Shown in pieces: positions 28,602 through 36,533 of a DNA stretch of 64,000 nucleotides. The notes below the pieces were generated by a model. That model saw only the letters and a program-made list of their open reading frames with translations, was not told where the DNA came from and searched no databases. Position numbers and translations under genes: made by a program. How positions within the stretch are numbered: the stretch's first letter is position 1; each line of letters begins with the position of its first letter. Where the stretch lies: NCBI RefSeq assembly GCF_001723605.1, contig NZ_CP017111.1, forward strand, positions 682,001 to 746,000. The letters run 5' to 3'. This DNA is from Sulfurospirillum halorespirans DSM 13726 (GTDB taxonomy: Bacteria > Campylobacterota > Campylobacteria > Campylobacterales > Sulfurospirillaceae).

Positions 28602-29084
28602 ATGAAAGAATTTATCAAAAATATTCAAACTGCCATCATCGGAACACTGGACAAAAACAATCTTCCTTTTTCATCCTATGCGCCGTATATTTACGATGCC
28701 AACCGTTTTTATGTCTACATCTCCGACATCGCCACACACGCCAAAAACATTCAAAAAACCCCGAAAGCCTCACTCTTTTTCGTGGAAGATGAGAGTAAAA
28801 CGGAGAATTTATTTGCCAGAAAACGCGTCTCATTGCAGTGCGATAGCCAAAAAATAGCGCGAGGCAGTGAGCGTTTTGAAGAAGTTTTAGGTTTGTTTAC
28901 TGAGAAATTTGATGCCAAAATGGTCGTAACATTGAAAAAAATGACCGACTTTAATCTGTACGAATTCAAAGTCAATTACGGCGAAGCGACCTTCGGGTTT
29001 GGCAAGGCGTATTTTATCGGTGGGGAAAATATGGACGAACTTGTCGAGCGAACAGGCGATAATCCGCATCACGAGGTGAAGTAA
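28602..29084 (+). CDS. HugZ/HutZ-family haem-degradation-like protein
   Basis: 160 residues with a split-barrel flavin/PNPOx-like fold. The segments SSYAPYIYD, ISDIATHAKNIQKTP, FARKRVSLQCDS and ATFGFGKAYFIGG match the HutZ/HugZ group, which breaks down haem to release iron in Vibrio, Helicobacter and Campylobacter. I use the ATG at 28602 (AAAAGAGAATCC upstream); 28581 is the longer option. No haem-uptake genes are adjacent, so the role is inferred from the family. Confidence 0.75.
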   Translation: MKEFIKNIQTAIIGTLDKNNLPFSSYAPYIYDANRFYVYISDIATHAKNIQKTPKASLFFVEDESKTENLFARKRVSLQCDSQKIARGSERFEEVLGLFTEKFDAKMVVTLKKMTDFNLYEFKVNYGEATFGFGKAYFIGGENMDELVERTGDNPHHEVK

Positions 29085-29106
29085 AAAGCTTTACATGTAA
29101 AGCTTT
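29085..29106. repeat. 22-base perfect palindrome built on TTACATGTAA
   Basis: AAAGCT, TTACATGTAA and AGCTTT form a perfect 22-base palindrome starting at the base after the HugZ-like stop codon. As RNA it could fold into a stem without U-run, so it may help end the transcript. It is one of the longest symmetric extensions of the iterated motif in the window. Confidence 0.8.
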
Positions 29107-29156
29107 CTATCCGAAATTTAGATAAAATTTAACGCATCAAATAAATGGGTAACGGG

Positions 29157-29182
29157 CAAAAGTTAAAAGTTTAACTCTGACC
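29157..29182 (-). repeat. Left copy of an inverted repeat around the GrpB-like gene
   Basis: Read on the minus strand this is GGTCAGAGTTAAACTTTTAA and onward; it matches 29810-29834 on the plus strand at roughly 22 of 25 positions. It also holds its own small hairpin (AGTTAAA/TTTAACT). The pair brackets the gene at 29231-29785 and looks like the ends of a former mobile unit. Confidence 0.6.
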
Positions 29183-29230
29183 TTATCTTCTTATATTAGC
29201 ATATTTTAATTTTAATAAAATGAGGGGAAC

Positions 29231-29785
29231 ATGACAAAAGAGGAACTTGGAAAACTGTATCCTATTCAATTATCTGAATATACTACAAATTGGGAACAAT
29301 TATATGAACAAGAGATCAAAGATTTACAGACAATCTTAGGAGGTAACCTTGCTCTTGGATTTGAGCATATCGGAAGTACAGCTATCCCAGGAATGCTTGC
29401 AAAACCGACAATAGATATACTCGTTGACATCCCAGAAGACACAAAACCACGTGAAATCATAGATAAAATGCCAGATAACTATATCCACATGCAAGAAGTA
29501 ACAAGCTCTATGATGTTTGTTAAGGGATATACTCCAACTGGCTTAGCAAATGAGTCGTTTCATATTCACCTAGGGCCAAAATCTAAACACTTTCTATGGG
29601 ACAGAGTGTTTTTCAGAAACTATTTAATAATGAATCCAAATGAACAGAAAGAATACATAAACCTAAAAATTAAGCTTCAGAAAAAATTCAAATATGACAG
29701 AGAAGGATATACGCATGGAAAAAGCGAATATATAAAGCGTATAACCACAAAGGCGAAAGAGATTGCCAATTCAATTCAAATATGA
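29231..29785 (+). CDS. GrpB/UPF0157-family nucleotidyltransferase-fold protein
   Basis: 184 residues. The GrpB-family pattern is clear: PIQLSEYTTNWEQLYEQE, EHIGSTAIPGMLAKPTIDILVDIP (residues about 47-71, with the GSTAIPG signature of a nucleotidyltransferase-like fold) and FHIHLG. Members are often fused to CoaE; biochemical function is unclear. It looks richer in A/T-ending codons than its neighbours and sits between inverted repeats, which suggests acquisition. AGGGGAAC precedes the ATG. Confidence 0.8.
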   Translation: MTKEELGKLYPIQLSEYTTNWEQLYEQEIKDLQTILGGNLALGFEHIGSTAIPGMLAKPTIDILVDIPEDTKPREIIDKMPDNYIHMQEVTSSMMFVKGYTPTGLANESFHIHLGPKSKHFLWDRVFFRNYLIMNPNEQKEYINLKIKLQKKFKYDREGYTHGKSEYIKRITTKAKEIANSIQI

Positions 29786-29809
29786 ATTCAATCCTTTTTG
29801 AAGTAAAAA

Positions 29810-29834
29810 GGGCAGGGTTAAACTTTAAACTTTG
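29810..29834 (+). repeat. Right copy of the inverted repeat around the GrpB-like gene
   Basis: GGGCAGGGTTAAACTTTAAA and onward, matching the reverse complement of 29157-29182 with about three mismatches over 25 bases. It lies 25 bases after the GrpB-like stop. Confidence 0.6.
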
Positions 29835-29946
29835 TGTTTGTCCGTACAAAAAAATAAAGGCTGTTTCTGGAAGATAAAATGTTTTACATGTAAAGATAAC
29901 AACTTAGAAAAAGTAGCTTCTCTCCTTTCGCATCCTTCTTAACTTT

Positions 29947-29963
29947 CCCCCCCCTTTTTTTTT
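29947..29963. repeat. C8-T9 homopolymer tract next to the GNAT stop codon
   Basis: Eight C then nine T on the plus strand (A9-G8 on the minus strand), touching the stop codon of the minus-strand GNAT gene. Poly-G runs of this length drive phase variation in Campylobacter and Helicobacter, but here no reading frame crosses the tract, so any effect would be on transcript end or on a lost gene. Confidence 0.7.
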
Positions 29964-30495
29964 ATGGCTCTTTCATCGTTTTTTCAAATCGAAAAAAATC
30001 TTCATCTTCGGGAAGGTTGTGGTCGTGTGGCGAATGTGTATCGATGTGATGTTTATTGAAGTATTCTACAATATGAAAGCCACATTTATTGACGTAAAAA
30101 TGGATGTTGCGTTTCTCAAAATAAGGCGTATGTGTTTCCCAAACTTTTGTTTTAGGGTGCCTTTCTTCGATGGCTTTCCATGCTTGCGTACCCATGCCTT
30201 TGCCGTGTGCATTGACGCAGATAAAGAAGAAAGAGAGTGCATTGTGTTGGGTAAGTTCATTGATGGTTACGACCGCACCGCCTACTTTTTCCCCGTTGGA
30301 GAGTATATGATAAATAACCGCACCCGATTCATTGAAAGAGGCTTCAATATCTTCATCTGAGGGAATCGGACCATCTAGTGTGGAGCCAAACGTTTCAACT
30401 ACTGCCACAGCAAAGGATGCTTGTAGGTCTTTTTTAAATTTGGGTAGTTCTTCTTTTTTTGCAATAGCCAATGTAACGCTATTTTCAATAGTCAT
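29962..30495 (-). CDS. GNAT-family N-acetyltransferase
   Basis: 177 residues with a GNAT fold: EKVGGAVVTI in the central strand, then HALSFFFICVNAHGKGMGTQAWKAIEE, where GKGMGTQAW is the acetyl-CoA-binding Q/RxxGxG/A motif, and THTPYFEKRNIHFYVNKCGFHIVEYF typical of small-molecule acetyltransferases. The ATG at 30495 has GAAGGG seven bases upstream; 30510 and 30501 are longer options. Substrate unknown. It is the only minus-strand gene in this accessory patch. Confidence 0.8.
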   Translation of the reverse strand: MTIENSVTLAIAKKEELPKFKKDLQASFAVAVVETFGSTLDGPIPSDEDIEASFNESGAVIYHILSNGEKVGGAVVTINELTQHNALSFFFICVNAHGKGMGTQAWKAIEERHPKTKVWETHTPYFEKRNIHFYVNKCGFHIVEYFNKHHIDTHSPHDHNLPEDEDFFRFEKTMKEP

Positions 30496-30518
30496 CTTCA
30501 TGCCCTTCATAAAACTGT

Positions 30519-30555
30519 TTTACATGTAAAGTTGTTTTAGTGGTATTATAACGCA
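30519..30555 (+). repeat. Direct repeat copy 1 beside the DUF5677-like gene
   Basis: A 37-base segment starting with TTTACATGTAAA and followed by GTTGTTTTAGTGGTATTATA. It is repeated with five substitutions at 31580-31616. It lies just upstream of the GNAT gene start. Confidence 0.65.
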
Positions 30556-30618
30556 AGAAGTGTGAGGGAGTCATTGTTTTCAAGAGCTCATTTTTTGATG
30601 CGTGAAAAAGTCAAAATC

Positions 30619-30632
30619 AAGCCCCGACCCCT
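30619..30632 (-). repeat. GGGGTCGGGGCTT REP-like sequence
   Basis: On the minus strand it reads AGGGGTCGGGGCTT followed by an A/T-rich stretch. GGGGTC-type ends like this are seen beside IS200-like (Y1) transposases and REP elements in other bacteria. No transposase is present here, so this may be a relic; the call rests on resemblance only. Confidence 0.35.
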
Positions 30633-30666
30633 AAATTTCTAAATTTTCAAATTACAAGGCATATGA

Positions 30667-31518
30667 TTGAATGATCAAGTAAAAACTTGGGCTGTAATTG
30701 CAAGTCATTATATTGGGGAATGTTTTGACCACTGTCAACATCTTCTTGATCAAGATAATTCCACTTTGGACTCTTCAGTTAGATTCATAAGTACCCAACT
30801 GTATCTTGACTGTCATTTTAGTAGCGAGAGCTCACTTATATTAATACAAGAAGGTAAAGAGTGGGATGCAGACATCATTAATAGATCAATCATCGAGGGA
30901 ACAGTTAAATATCTTTATATGATCGCATGTGATGATGTATCTAAAAAGGAAAGAGCACATGAGTATTGGTACATTCTGCCAAAATTTTCCGCTATCAAAC
31001 GACATCAAAGAGCGAAAGATCTTTTAGATGCCATTAATGGTTATGATGATTCAAATTGGCAAGCAATAAAAGAACAATTACTAAGTGAAGAGAAAATTGC
31101 TGAGTTTCGGTCTGGATTAAATAGAAATGAACGAAAAGCTATTGAGCAAAAGTGGTCGTTTAGTGAAATAGTAAACGAATTTGCAAAATCTAAGCAGGAT
31201 GGGTTAGAAATGCTTGTTCATCTTGCATACAACTATGGGATGAGTAGCCATCTTATCCATAAAGACGGCGATGGTGTAGGAATGGTATGGGATCGTTGTA
31301 TGCGTGAACCAAAAAGACAAATGGCGGTGAAATTAGGTCACAGTTCTAGAATCATCTCTGATATATGCGTATTAAGTAGATTAAGGTCAATGTACTTGAT
31401 GAAAGCTTGTAGCGAAGACTACAAGGTACTATCTGAACTTGAAACTAAATATAAGCATTTATTTAGTGAACTTGCAATGGCAATTGAGAATTTTAACAAA
31501 GTCGAATATGGAACTTAA
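30667..31518 (+). CDS. DUF5677-like protein of unknown function
   Basis: 283 residues, soluble and mainly helical. The pattern around INRSIIEGTVKYLYM (about residues 74-88) and the later DGLEMLVHLAYNYGMSSHLIHKDGDGV (in segments) recall the DUF5677 group found in variable regions of many bacteria, including defence-associated neighbourhoods. No ATG fits; the TTG at 30667 behind AAGG is the best start. Function unknown. It is flanked by imperfect direct repeats (30519, 31580), which suggests it was inserted as a unit. Confidence 0.6.
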   Translation: MNDQVKTWAVIASHYIGECFDHCQHLLDQDNSTLDSSVRFISTQLYLDCHFSSESSLILIQEGKEWDADIINRSIIEGTVKYLYMIACDDVSKKERAHEYWYILPKFSAIKRHQRAKDLLDAINGYDDSNWQAIKEQLLSEEKIAEFRSGLNRNERKAIEQKWSFSEIVNEFAKSKQDGLEMLVHLAYNYGMSSHLIHKDGDGVGMVWDRCMREPKRQMAVKLGHSSRIISDICVLSRLRSMYLMKACSEDYKVLSELETKYKHLFSELAMAIENFNKVEYGT

Positions 31519-31579
31519 CAAACTAAAGATAAAAGGGTGGGCTATTTTAAATGGTTTTTTATTTTCTCTTTCAAAATTC

Positions 31580-31616
31580 TTTACATATAAAGTTGTTTTA
31601 ATGGCATTGTAATGCA
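31580..31616 (+). repeat. Direct repeat copy 2 beside the DUF5677-like gene
   Basis: Matches 30519-30555 at 32 of 37 positions; all five differences are transitions. One of them breaks the palindrome (TTACATATAA). It lies 62 bases after the DUF5677-like stop. Confidence 0.65.
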
Positions 31617-31626
31617 GAAATGAGGA

Positions 31627-31654
31627 TTTAAGCCCTTGAACACAAGGGCTTAAA
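31627..31654 (-). terminator. Terminator-like hairpin after thiC
   Basis: TTTAAGCCCTTG pairs with CAAGGGCTTAAA in a perfect 12-base-pair stem with loop AACA (plus-strand reading). It begins five bases beyond the thiC stop on the minus strand. The T-run is short, so efficiency is uncertain. Confidence 0.7.
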
Positions 31655-31659
31655 CGGTT

Positions 31660-33540
<1,881 letters not shown>

Positions 33541-33544
33541 TTAT

Positions 33545-33636
33545 TTCCTACGCTGGCATTACCCAGATCAGGTTCGTGAAGCCACATTAATGGACTTCTT
33601 GGGGTATGATCTCAGCTTTTTGGGCACCCCCACAGA
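33545..33636 (-). promoter_or_regulatory. TPP riboswitch (THI element) controlling thiC
   Basis: On the minus strand the leader reads GGGGGTGCCC, then CTGAGATCATACCCC, then GAACCTGATCTGGGTAATG and CCAGCGTAGGAAA, the hallmark conserved pieces of the thiamine pyrophosphate aptamer in the right order. It ends about 15 bases before the thiC start, which suggests control by hiding the ribosome site rather than by a separate terminator. Confidence 0.95.
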
Positions 33637-33652
33637 CAATGGTAAGAAAGTG

Positions 33653-33658
33653 ATTATA
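33653..33658 (-). promoter_or_regulatory. Predicted -10 element for thiC
   Basis: TATAAT on the minus strand, about 17 bases before the first conserved bases of the TPP aptamer, so transcription would begin just ahead of the riboswitch. The further upstream part, to the CheX-like gene, holds one palindrome copy (33740) and nothing else recognised. Confidence 0.6.
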
Positions 33659-33752
33659 CAAAGCTATTCCCAAAAGAGACTTAAGAAAAAACGTTGGGCA
33701 GAAGAAAGGGTGTTTTTGTATAAGGGACGTTTCTTTTCTTTACATGTAAAGA

Positions 33753-34169
33753 TTATTTTGCGATAACGAAGGTGCTGTTTTTGATTTGGTAGTGTTGTGT
33801 CTCTTGGAGTGCGATGGGAAAGGGTGTGGCGACATTGCCCATGAATTCGGGCACGCTGAGGTGGTAGTCGTTGTGGGGGTATTTCTCTTCCAAGATCACT
33901 TTAGCCGAGCCGATGATTTGATTGGCGATCTCTTTGAGCAGATCGTCGAGGTCCTCTTCGCAGAGATTTTCTTCAAAAAGAAGGTTCAGCGCGATCTCAT
34001 CCAACACCTTTTTTTCAAAAAAAAGATACCACGTATGTTCCATCTCATTTTCGATGAGAGCGATCGCGGAGCCATAAAAATAGCTTCCTAATTCAGACGC
34101 TTTTTGTGGAACTTCACACAAAATGGTTGAGCAGAAATTCTCTGTCGCTTGGATCACAGCTTCTTTCAT
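33753..34169 (-). CDS. CheX-like chemotaxis phosphatase-domain protein
   Basis: 138 residues. The segment LLKEIANQIIGSAKVILEEKYP (in parts: EIANQIIGSAK) fits the ExxN...G signature of the CheC/CheX/FliY phosphatase fold that removes phosphate from CheY. The ATG at 34169 with GGAAAACCC upstream is preferred over 34247. It stands alone, with no che genes beside it, so CheY-P phosphatase activity is inferred from the family. Confidence 0.65.
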   Translation of the reverse strand: MKEAVIQATENFCSTILCEVPQKASELGSYFYGSAIALIENEMEHTWYLFFEKKVLDEIALNLLFEENLCEEDLDDLLKEIANQIIGSAKVILEEKYPHNDYHLSVPEFMGNVATPFPIALQETQHYQIKNSTFVIAK

Positions 34170-34277
34170 GGGTTTTCCCTTGACGCGAATGGATAAACAA
34201 TTATAAGTTAAACTCTTTAAATTACGGATTAAATAAAAATTGAGCACTCAAAAGCGTACTATTTTTGCTAAAAACGC

Positions 34278-34283
34278 TACAAT
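34278..34283 (+). promoter_or_regulatory. Predicted -10 element for the permease gene
   Basis: TACAAT lies 35 bases before the permease ATG in the divergent region with the CheX-like gene. No -35 is evident. AAGGGAATTTT precedes the ATG. Confidence 0.4.
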
Positions 34284-34317
34284 GGCGCTTTGATTTTTTA
34301 CAGAATAAGGGAATTTT

Positions 34318-35655
34318 ATGCACGCAAAAGGGCTTTCACGAGGTCTTAAAAATAGACACGTTCAACTTATTGCATTGGGCGGAGCTATTGGAACGGGACT
34401 TTTTTTAGGGGTTTCTACTACGGTTCAACTCACAGGTCCAGCGGTACTTTTAGGGTATGCGTTGGGGGGATTTATTGCATTTATGATTATGCGTCAACTG
34501 GGCGAAATGGTCGTCGAAGAGCCAGTTGCTGGTTCATTTAGCCATTTTGCGAACAAATACTGGCATCCGTTTGCGGGCTTTGCTTCTGGCTGGAACTACT
34601 GGATATTGTATGTTTTAGTCGGCATGGCAGAACTGACCGCCATTGGTACGTTTGTCCATTTTTGGTTGCCAAACATTCCGACATGGGCGTCGGCGGCGTT
34701 TTTCTTTGTCTTGGTTAACCTTGTAAATCTTGTGAATGTTCGCATTTACGGTGAATTTGAGTTTTGGTTTTCCATCATCAAAGTCGCGGCGATTATCGCG
34801 ATGATCGCGTTTGGTAGTTACTTGCTGATCAGTGGAAACGGTGGAGAGACGGCTCATTTTAGTAATCTTTGGGCGTTAGAGGGTGGCTTTTTCCCACATG
34901 GCATCCAAGGCTTTTTGATGGCGATGGTCTTCATCATGTTCTCCTTTGGTGGACTGGAGCTCATCGGCATTGCCGCCGCAGAGACGGACGATCCAAGCCA
35001 TACGATTCCTCGCGCTACGAACCAAGTCATTTACCGAATTTTGATCTTTTACATCGGTGCATTGGCGATCTTGCTCTCATTGATGCCATGGATGAATATG
35101 ACCAAAGACGTGACACCGTTTGTGATGGTGTTTAGCAGTCTCAATGAAAATCTCATCGCGCATGTGCTCAATGCCATCGTGTTAACAGCCGCTCTTTCGG
35201 TCTATAACAGCGGTGTTTACTCCAACTCGCGTATGCTCTTTGGCTTAGCGTCACAAGGCAATGCGCCTAAGATGCTGATGAGTTTGAACGCTAAAGGTGT
35301 GCCTGTCAATGCCGTGCTTTTTTCAGCGCTCATTACAGGAATGTGTGTTGTGCTCAACTACTTTATGCCCGAAGATGCGTTTAAGTTTTTGATGGCGTTG
35401 GTTGTTTCAGCCCTTGTCGTGAACTGGTTTATGATCAGCTTTGCGCACCTCAAATTTCGCTATGCGAAGATCAAAGAGGGAATTGAGCCCAAATTTAAAG
35501 CATTTTGGTTCCCGATTGGCAACATCATCTGCCTTCTTTTCTTTGTGATGATTTTGGTCATTATGCTTTTCATCGATGGCATTAACATCTCTGTTTATCT
35601 CATCCCAGCATGGATCGCTCTGCTTGCCGTTGGGTATAAACTCTCTCGCAAATAA
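34318..35655 (+). CDS. Aromatic amino acid permease (PheP/AroP-like)
   Basis: 445-residue APC-superfamily transporter of the AAT group with about twelve membrane segments. The N-terminal RGLKNRHVQLIALGGAIGTG and the segment MRQLGEMVVEEPVAGSF...WNYWILYVLVGMAELTA are very close to enterobacterial PheP/AroP, so proton-linked uptake of phenylalanine, tyrosine or tryptophan is likely, though other AAT members share these motifs. Neighbours give no further clue. Confidence 0.8.
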   Translation: MHAKGLSRGLKNRHVQLIALGGAIGTGLFLGVSTTVQLTGPAVLLGYALGGFIAFMIMRQLGEMVVEEPVAGSFSHFANKYWHPFAGFASGWNYWILYVLVGMAELTAIGTFVHFWLPNIPTWASAAFFFVLVNLVNLVNVRIYGEFEFWFSIIKVAAIIAMIAFGSYLLISGNGGETAHFSNLWALEGGFFPHGIQGFLMAMVFIMFSFGGLELIGIAAAETDDPSHTIPRATNQVIYRILIFYIGALAILLSLMPWMNMTKDVTPFVMVFSSLNENLIAHVLNAIVLTAALSVYNSGVYSNSRMLFGLASQGNAPKMLMSLNAKGVPVNAVLFSALITGMCVVLNYFMPEDAFKFLMALVVSALVVNWFMISFAHLKFRYAKIKEGIEPKFKAFWFPIGNIICLLFFVMILVIMLFIDGINISVYLIPAWIALLAVGYKLSRK

Positions 35656-35660
35656 CTCAA

Positions 35661-35694
35661 AACTCTTTACATGTAAAACGTTTTACATGTAAAG
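35661..35694. repeat. 34-base perfect palindrome made of two TTACATGTAA copies
   Basis: Two copies of TTACATGTAA (35665 and 35681), 6 bases apart around a central ACGT, together with flanking CTCT and AGAG, make a perfect 34-base palindrome 5 bases after the permease stop. As RNA it forms a long stem that could end permease transcription; as DNA it offers two nested dyads spaced 16 bases centre to centre. Confidence 0.85.
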
Positions 35695-35747
35695 AGCTCT
35701 TCCCTTGCTAACCCGCTCTTTAAATGGTTTATTAAGAGGGCTTCGAG

Positions 35748-35753
35748 TACAAT
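35748..35753 (+). promoter_or_regulatory. Predicted -10 element for the TauE-like gene
   Basis: TACAAT, 25 bases before the TauE-like ATG, in the 122-base gap after the permease. No -35 identified. Confidence 0.35.
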
Positions 35754-35777
35754 CTAACATCTTAATTTAAAGTTGGC

Positions 35778-36533
35778 ATGGTAATGTTGGTGGGGCTTGC
35801 GTTCTTTGGTATTTTAGTAGGATTTTCATCGGGCTTTTTTGGTATCGGCGGCGGTACCATTTTAGTACCGGCGTTAATCTATTTTGGCTATGATATCAAA
35901 ATGGCGATTGGCATCTCCGTGATGCAGATGATTTTCAGCTCCATGTTCGGCTCGTATCACAACCATAAAGCAGGAAGTTTGGCGCTCAAAAGCGGACTTA
36001 TCTTAGGGCTAGGCTCCTTTATCGGCGCTGCTTTTAGCGGTATGATCGTCGATGCAATGCCCCATTTAGCGCTTTTAATTCTCTTTGCAGTTATTTTGCT
36101 ACTCTCTATTTATAAAATGTTTACTGCAAGCCTTGAGCCGCAACTTTGCCCCAACGAATCCACTTTTTTGCTTCTGTTTATCGGAGTGTTTGTGGGCGCT
36201 ATCTCTATTAGCACGGGGACGGGTGGGGCTATTTTCCTCACCCCTGCACTGGTTGGTTTTTTGGGATGGGACATTAAAAAAGCGGTTGGAACGACCCTCT
36301 TTTTTGTGATTTTTGGCTCTATTTCAGGCTTTATTAGTCTCTCCGCACATGGTTATGTGGATTATGCGGTGGGTGCGGCGATTGGTATCGGTTCTGTTAT
36401 GGGTGTCTATTTTGGTGTAAAACTGTCGCACCGCATTGATAAAAAGATGCAAAAACGCGCATTGTTGATCTTGTATACGGTTATGTTTTTATTAACCTTC
36501 AATAAAATTTTAAGTGAGATGAATATCCTATGA
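35778..36533 (+). CDS. TauE/SafE-family sulfite/organosulfonate exporter
   Basis: 251 residues, about eight hydrophobic segments in two related halves. Both halves carry the family's Gly-rich pattern (GFFGIGGGTILVPAL near 17-31; SISTGTGGAIFLTPALV near 141-157). The group exports sulfite, sulfoacetate or related small anions; a sulfur compound would suit a sulfur-respiring organism, but the substrate is not visible. Its stop overlaps the uvrA start (ATGA). Confidence 0.85.
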   Translation: MVMLVGLAFFGILVGFSSGFFGIGGGTILVPALIYFGYDIKMAIGISVMQMIFSSMFGSYHNHKAGSLALKSGLILGLGSFIGAAFSGMIVDAMPHLALLILFAVILLLSIYKMFTASLEPQLCPNESTFLLLFIGVFVGAISISTGTGGAIFLTPALVGFLGWDIKKAVGTTLFFVIFGSISGFISLSAHGYVDYAVGAAIGIGSVMGVYFGVKLSHRIDKKMQKRALLILYTVMFLLTFNKILSEMNIL

